This document shows positions 59,460 to 64,000 of a stretch of DNA of 64,000 bases, piece by piece. Made by a program: the position numbers and the translations under genes. The number at the start of each line of letters is the position of its first letter. Within the stretch, counting starts at the first letter, position 1. A model generated the notes under the pieces. The model saw nothing but the letters and a program-made list of their open reading frames with translations. It made no database searches and was not told where the DNA came from. This DNA comes from Casuarina equisetifolia (taxonomy: Eukaryota > Streptophyta > Magnoliopsida > Fagales > Casuarinaceae): assembly GCA_028551475.1 (NCBI GenBank), contig CM052356.1, positions 1,126,001 through 1,190,000 of the forward strand. The letters run 5' to 3'.

Positions 59460-59640
59460 TTAAAGTCTACAAGAGAGGAAAACAATCAAAAGCAGAGAGA
59501 GGGAGGGGAGAAGAAGCAAAGAATCCACGACGGATTTGCGTGCTTGAAGCCCAAACATTGGAATTAGAATGATCCTTAAGGGAAAGAAAAAGAGATGGGA
59601 TTCGCAAGTGAGTGCGACAGAAAGGGAGAGGGATGGAACC
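59460..59640 (+). repeat. Short copy of the DC1 leader
   Basis: It includes one aatccacgacggattt module near 59523 and ttggaattagaatgatcctt, matching 50766-50786. It joins directly to a DC1 relic that starts mid-gene, so about 860 bp corresponding to 50860-51720 are missing. Confidence 0.65.
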
Positions 59641-60262
59641 AATGACTTGGCATCTAACAAGATCAAGAAACTGTTCAGTGCAGGATATCTACTAGGCTCA
59701 ATCAAGGATATGAATCAAAAAATGAAGGTAAGAGATTAACCTAAGAAGATCCAACATTTTTTGCATTCGCATACCTTGTTCTCAACTATGAGGAAGTCTT
59801 AGATGACAAGGTTTATGATGCTTATATGCAATTAATCTCAATTTCATTTTCAGTTGTATAAAATGCAACTATTTTCTTCACAATCTATGTGCTACAATAC
59901 CAAAAATGCTTAAAACTAGGATTTTCACGAATCAATTTCACTGTGTTGTCAAGAACACGTTCCCTTGATAGTGTGTTTAATGTACTCTTGGAGAGTCTCC
60001 ATATATCAAGATTTAAAAAATATTTAAAGATGAACGATATCAATATCCTCTCATTTTTATTAGGAAAACAAATAACTTTTATTATATTTGTAAATTGCCT
60101 TTTGGTGATATGTTCTTACAATGTAAGGAATGTCAATTGAACAAGTACCTAAGGTTTGGTTCTAATTCTTCAAGTTGTTTGGAATTATGGGATATGAAAA
60201 TAAAAACAAACAATGAAGGCAAAGAAAAGGATGAAGATAAAGAAATAAACAATAAAGGCAGG
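59641..60262 (+). pseudogene. DC1-domain relic 3, internally deleted
   Basis: It follows the DC1 pseudogene from the part equal to 51720 onward (aggatatctactaggctcaa, then atgcaattaatctcaa). It jumps near 59980 from the equivalent of 52070 to that of 52450, then continues to a tail rich in Lys codons. Many stops are present, and cysteine codons are partly lost. Confidence 0.8.
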
Positions 60263-60334
60263 AAATAATAGAGAAGAAGAAACATATGACTCCATGACAA
60301 TGAGGATTAAATTTTCTTCTTCCATATATATGTC

Positions 60335-61115
60335 TTGTGTGAATAATTCGGTTTACATATAGTCCTATAACTTTTTTATAGTTTTTTGTATAGCTTAAGA
60401 GTAAATGCTTTTGCCAAGGTATGTAACATTTCTTGCTTCTATTTCGATCGACAAAGGGAGTTCATATTAAGCTTTTCTAGTTACTTAAGCTGCAAATACA
60501 AAAAAAGCAACTATTTTTTTGTTGTTATGTGGGATTATATTCTTGTTTGGAAACCAATATCCTAGATGTACTACCACAGTTTGGTTGTAGTTCTTATGTC
60601 ATAAGCCCACACAAAGTCAGTATTTTTAAGTACATAGTGCAAGCCTTTATCAAGCCCAAATACTGATACAAATGTCATTTCTTCCTTTATCTATTTGTTT
60701 GTTTTATCATCATTACCAAATAGAAAAGAAAATCCAACTTCAATAGGACAATAAACTTTTCTTGACGAATTGGTTGAGCAATTCCTTTTGGAAGATATAA
60801 CAAAAATTTTGGGTGTGATTTTCCTAGGATATTATTTCGTTAAGCATATTGGACTACAAAAGTTACAAACTCTCACTACACTGTATAATGTTGAGATTTG
60901 TTGCGTGAAAAGCATACGTAACAAACTCATTAATATTTAAAACAAAAAATTGTGTGCTACACTTTTTGATTTGATCTTGATTTTAAATGGATCAACATAG
61001 ATCTTATGATTGCAAAATTGGATATGTATTTATATAAATTTTGGCCTCATCAAACCGAAATTTCAAGGGCATGCTACTAAGTTTCCTATCAAATGAAAGA
61101 AATGCAATTTTGTTA
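60335..61115 (+). repeat. Duplicated DC1 downstream tail, copy 2
   Basis: It matches 52790-53595 with many substitutions and small indels. It is non-coding. Confidence 0.8.
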
Positions 61116-61429
61116 GAAAATGAAAATATCATTAAAAAATAAGTAATCCAAACAAGAATGAACAGGTTAAAAACTTTCATTTCTTTCTTAAAAGTCAAAA
61201 GAGTTTTATAAGGAATTTGATAGAAAATCAATATGATGTTAAATCCTCAAGTGAATTTTAGAATGAATAATGTTTAATATAATAAAAATAATTTAAATAG
61301 AAATTATAAAATAATTTATCATAACACTTTAATGTTAAGCAATTAGAATATATAATCATAACTCACAAAATCAACATAATAGTGGATTTTTTTATTTATT
61401 AAAAAGTGTTCTTATTCTGTCCTAACATG

Positions 61430-61473
61430 CCAAAGTAATTATCATATTTGTATATGCAAATTTTTGTCATACA
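61430..61473. repeat. Inverted-repeat arm, left
   Basis: The ~41-bp arm (caaagtaattatcatatttg ... tttgtcata) is the near-perfect reverse complement of 61652-61693. Confidence 0.9.
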
Positions 61474-61482
61474 TTTTTCACC

Positions 61483-61655
61483 ATAAATAGATTTTTAGTA
61501 TAAAAATCTGATTTGATGTAAATTCTCCTTCAGCTAATGTAATAAAAAAAGTCAACAACTTATTTCTATGTTAAGTAAATATTTATATTTTTTAATTTTT
61601 AAAATTAATTTTTATGTTTAACTATTATTGAATAATAATATCTTTTTCTGGTATG
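61483..61655. repeat. 173-bp direct repeat, copy 1
   Basis: It is the same as 61704-61876 except for one base near its start (g against t). It lies between the two inverted-repeat arms. Confidence 0.93.
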
Positions 61656-61693
61656 ACAAAAATTTGCATATACAAATATGATTATTACTTTGA
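61652..61693. repeat. Inverted-repeat arm, right
   Basis: Reverse complement of 61430-61473 with about one mismatch. It separates the two direct-repeat copies. Confidence 0.9.
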
Positions 61694-61703
61694 TAATAAT
61701 GTA

Positions 61704-61876
61704 ATAAATATATTTTTAGTATAAAAATCTGATTTGATGTAAATTCTCCTTCAGCTAATGTAATAAAAAAAGTCAACAACTTATTTCTATGTTAAGTAAA
61801 TATTTATATTTTTTAATTTTTAAAATTAATTTTTATGTTTAACTATTATTGAATAATAATATCTTTTTCTGGTATG
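61704..61876. repeat. 173-bp direct repeat, copy 2
   Basis: Second copy, offset 221 bp from the first. It ends 135 bp before the start codon of the lipid phosphatase gene, so it lies in its promoter region. Confidence 0.93.
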
Positions 61877-62011
61877 GCTTTTTATCCTTAACAACCAAAC
61901 TGTGTTAAAAACTCCTAATCGAAGTTACAGAAGTCAAACACGATCAACTTTGCTAATTTCTTCTCCGCTCACCAACTGCAAAGTCTACCATTCCCAACCC
62001 AAGCCCCATCC

Positions 62012-62620
62012 ATGGACGCGCCGCCTACAATGATCAAATCGGGCAGCGGCAGCAGCAGCAGCAGCAGCAGCACCACCACCCTCCTCAGCCGCTTAACAAG
62101 CCTAGATGCCGCCATCTCCCATCTCCTTCACTCCAAAACCCAGCACCTCCTCTCCCGCTTCCTCCTCCTTCTCGAGCCTTCCGCTGACTTCCGCTTCTTC
62201 TTTCCGATCTCCCTCTCCCTCTTCCTCGGCCCTTCTCTCTTCCGTCCCTTCCTCCCCCCTCTCCTCCTCGGCCTCCTCCTCGACCTCGCACTAGTTGCAC
62301 TTCTCAAGCTTGTCTTCCGCGGGCCCCGCCCTCCCCACAATGATGCCTCTACCATGAACGTCGCCGTCTACTTCGACCTCTTTTCCTTCCCCAGCGGTCA
62401 CGCCTCCCTCTCCTGTTTTGTCGCCTCCCTCGCTCACCTCTACGCCGCTTCTCTGCCGGATCCTAAGGTCGTGAATTTTGCTCTCCTTGTTTGTTTTTGG
62501 GCGCTGCTGACCTCCCTTTCCAGGGTTTTCCTCGGCCGCCACTACCTCTCCGATGTGATTGTCGGAGCATGTTTGGGTGTCCTCGAAGGCATCTTTGCCT
62601 TCCACTTCCTCGGGTTGTAG
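62012..62620 (+). CDS. LPPB: PAP2-superfamily lipid phosphate phosphatase, intronless
   Basis: A 202-aa membrane protein with the three PAP2 phosphatase motifs: K99-X6-R106-P107 (KLVFRGPRP), P127-S-G-H130 (SFPSGHAS) and S170-R171-X5-H177-X3-D181 (SRVFLGRHYLSD). H130 and H177 are the expected catalytic histidines. Hydrophobic segments flank the motifs (about 62-96, 133-147, 153-168 and 183-200). It resembles plant lipid phosphate phosphatase beta (presqualene-diphosphate-phosphatase-like), which removes phosphate from lipid phosphates such as phosphatidic acid in ER or other membranes. The exact substrate is inference, and the symbol is by resemblance. A (CAG)n tract at 62045-62071 encodes a Ser run in the N-terminus. 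The gene is C/T-rich and unlike its AT-rich flanks; the promoter side holds the 173-bp repeats. Confidence 0.88.
   Translation: MDAPPTMIKSGSGSSSSSSSTTTLLSRLTSLDAAISHLLHSKTQHLLSRFLLLLEPSADFRFFFPISLSLFLGPSLFRPFLPPLLLGLLLDLALVALLKLVFRGPRPPHNDASTMNVAVYFDLFSFPSGHASLSCFVASLAHLYAASLPDPKVVNFALLVCFWALLTSLSRVFLGRHYLSDVIVGACLGVLEGIFAFHFLGL
62045..62071. repeat. (CAG)n trinucleotide repeat inside the phosphatase gene
   Basis: Tandem cag units read as Ser (agc) codons in the gene's frame. Length variation would change the N-terminal Ser run without a frameshift. Confidence 0.9.
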
Positions 62621-63329
62621 TGTTTCAGGTATATCAGATCTTTGGGAAGATTAGCTTTTTCGTGTGAGTTCAATATGAGTAGCTATGTATACGTGAACTC
62701 GACATGCACCCAGTTCTGAATTCGCTTACTTGTTTTTGTTAAATCGTTTCAACGTGTGGCGCCACTGTATTCTTAAATTTCATTCGTGCTTGTGGATAAA
62801 CATTGGATGATTTGGTTTGACCACTTTGAGGTTTTTAAGGATTATACTGTTCGCAGAAGTGGTGGATTAAGGTTCCGTAGATTGATTAGCATGTTGGGAA
62901 GCTTGGTGTTTACTGGCAAGAGAGGGGTTGAACTCAACAAAACTGGGCTTCTCAGGCATGGTCAGCGGTTGATTGGTGGCAAGGACTAGATAAAGTCGTG
63001 AGCTTGGACAGTTTCTATAGGTGCATGGAACAGAGATTCGTATGAACTATTACAACACTAAGTTAAAGTTTGACAGCATGCATGATGCGGGGGTACATCT
63101 GTAGACTGACCTAGTGATCAAGTTTGATCAGTGTACTCCAACCACAGAGCTTTACAGGAGCTGCTGGACTTACCAAATCACCTCTGATTCTATAAAGTTA
63201 AATACAGCTGAACATTTGGATAAAACAAAATTATAATAATTAATTAGATAAACTGCTAAGGAGACTAACTATTGAGTGGTATTTGAAGTAAAGTAAAAAT
63301 ACTTAGAATATAAAGCATAGAATTATAGA
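62621..63329. other. 3' UTR of the phosphatase gene and spacer
   Basis: No gene is supported. The open stretch at 62786-62989 has no recognisable domain. Confidence 0.45.
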
Positions 63330-64000
63330 TCATGGCATTTCCCCGTCAAGTTCGAAGCTTTCTAACCCTCTGCGGTCTTTGTGAGACCCCTTTTGCCGTA
63401 GCCGATCAACATATGTTCTACGCCCCAGCACAGCTAACTATAATGAATGTAGTTCATAGCTTACTGAATTTTGATTGAAAAGGAAGATTGTTCTGGGCAC
63501 TCGGTTGCCGACTCAAAGTCAAGGAAGTGGCTTGAAGCCTTTGAAGAGAGGAAAAGATAAATAAACAGGATAGCTGAGTGAGGAAAGAAGAACAAAATCC
63601 ACAATGGATTGCTTGCTTGAAGCCTTGAACGGACAATTTTCCTACTTTTCAAGGGATCCAGTGAGAGTGTTCTTAGAGTGAGAGAGAAGAGAAGAGAAAA
63701 GAGGGTAAGAGGGTAAGAGGGTGTGGGGGCTATCATGCTTCCAGAAAACAGAGAGCAGACAATTTCCATGCTTTTTAGGGTGCCCACCCGATCTGATGCT
63801 TGAAAGCTTAAAGAGGAGAAGAATAATAATGTAAAGAGAGAAAAGAGAGAAATAAAAAGAAAAGAATCCACGAAAACTACTCCATGCCTGATTCTATCGG
63901 TTTTACACTTTGTAAAAGCAATCATATAACTTTACTGGTGTTGGCTGCTTAACGCATGATTCTTAAAATGTGAAGGGGAAGAAAAGAACAAATTACCAGA
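63330..64000 (+). repeat. Duplicated leader unit L3, runs off the window
   Basis: It matches 47140-47640 and 55500-56100 (for example agaaaacag.gagcagacaatttccatgc). It has aatccacaatggattg near 63596. A further DC1 or DUF247 copy may follow outside the window. Confidence 0.75.

Noticed and set aside
62085-62355. Arg/Gly-rich minus-strand frames within the phosphatase gene
   Set aside because: They are antisense shadows of C/T-rich coding DNA.
63461-63925. 154-codon hydrophobic minus-strand frame as a membrane protein gene
   Set aside because: The duplicated copies near 47.4 and 55.9 kb do not keep the same frame, and hydrophobicity comes from reading GA-rich DNA backwards.

Overview
This window looks like nuclear DNA of a flowering plant, probably a eudicot or other non-grass angiosperm. 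Genes are split by GT..AG introns and the spacers are AT-rich with (TA)n and (GA)n microsatellites. The families present are plant ones: group IId WRKY, DUF247, DC1 (C1-like) domains, and Ty1/copia and chromoviral Gypsy elements. There are no operons, ribosome binding sites or CRISPR arrays.

Left part (1-16 kb). The last exon of an unrecognised plant protein (153-1483) is followed by a three-exon WRKY gene (4305-6278) and then about 10 kb with no supported gene. That spacer holds only microsatellites and a faint minus-strand coding relic near 9 kb.

Copia element (16.3-22.3 kb). A full-length Ty1/copia retrotransposon of 5,974 bp is bounded by two 719-bp LTRs in which I see no difference, and by a 5-bp target duplication. 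It has one uninterrupted 1,679-codon gag-pol frame. That frame does not stop before the 3' LTR but runs about 180 codons into U3.

Middle part (22-40 kb). A six-exon adenine phosphoribosyltransferase gene (26821-31995) is followed by an intronless minus-strand gene (36407-37255). The latter has the C-terminal PARP-fold-like region of a plant C2H2 family but no zinc finger.

Right part (39.9-61.1 kb). This is a decaying, repeatedly duplicated cluster of minus-strand DUF247 genes and plus-strand DC1 genes. It holds one intact DUF247 gene (58023-59393), one broken by a 4-bp insertion (44764-46225), two 3' DUF247 fragments and four DC1 copies or relics, all broken. Several copies of their leader and spacer DNA also remain. 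A Gypsy integrase tail relic and a 279-bp LTR-like insertion lie within the cluster.

Right end. A foldback/direct-repeat structure (61.43-61.88 kb) precedes an intact PAP2-type lipid phosphatase gene (62012-62620). Another copy of the DC1 leader unit runs off the end. The live genes appear functionally independent (transcription factor, purine salvage, lipid phosphatase). The coherent stories are the young Copia insertion and the birth and death of the DUF247/DC1 cluster.
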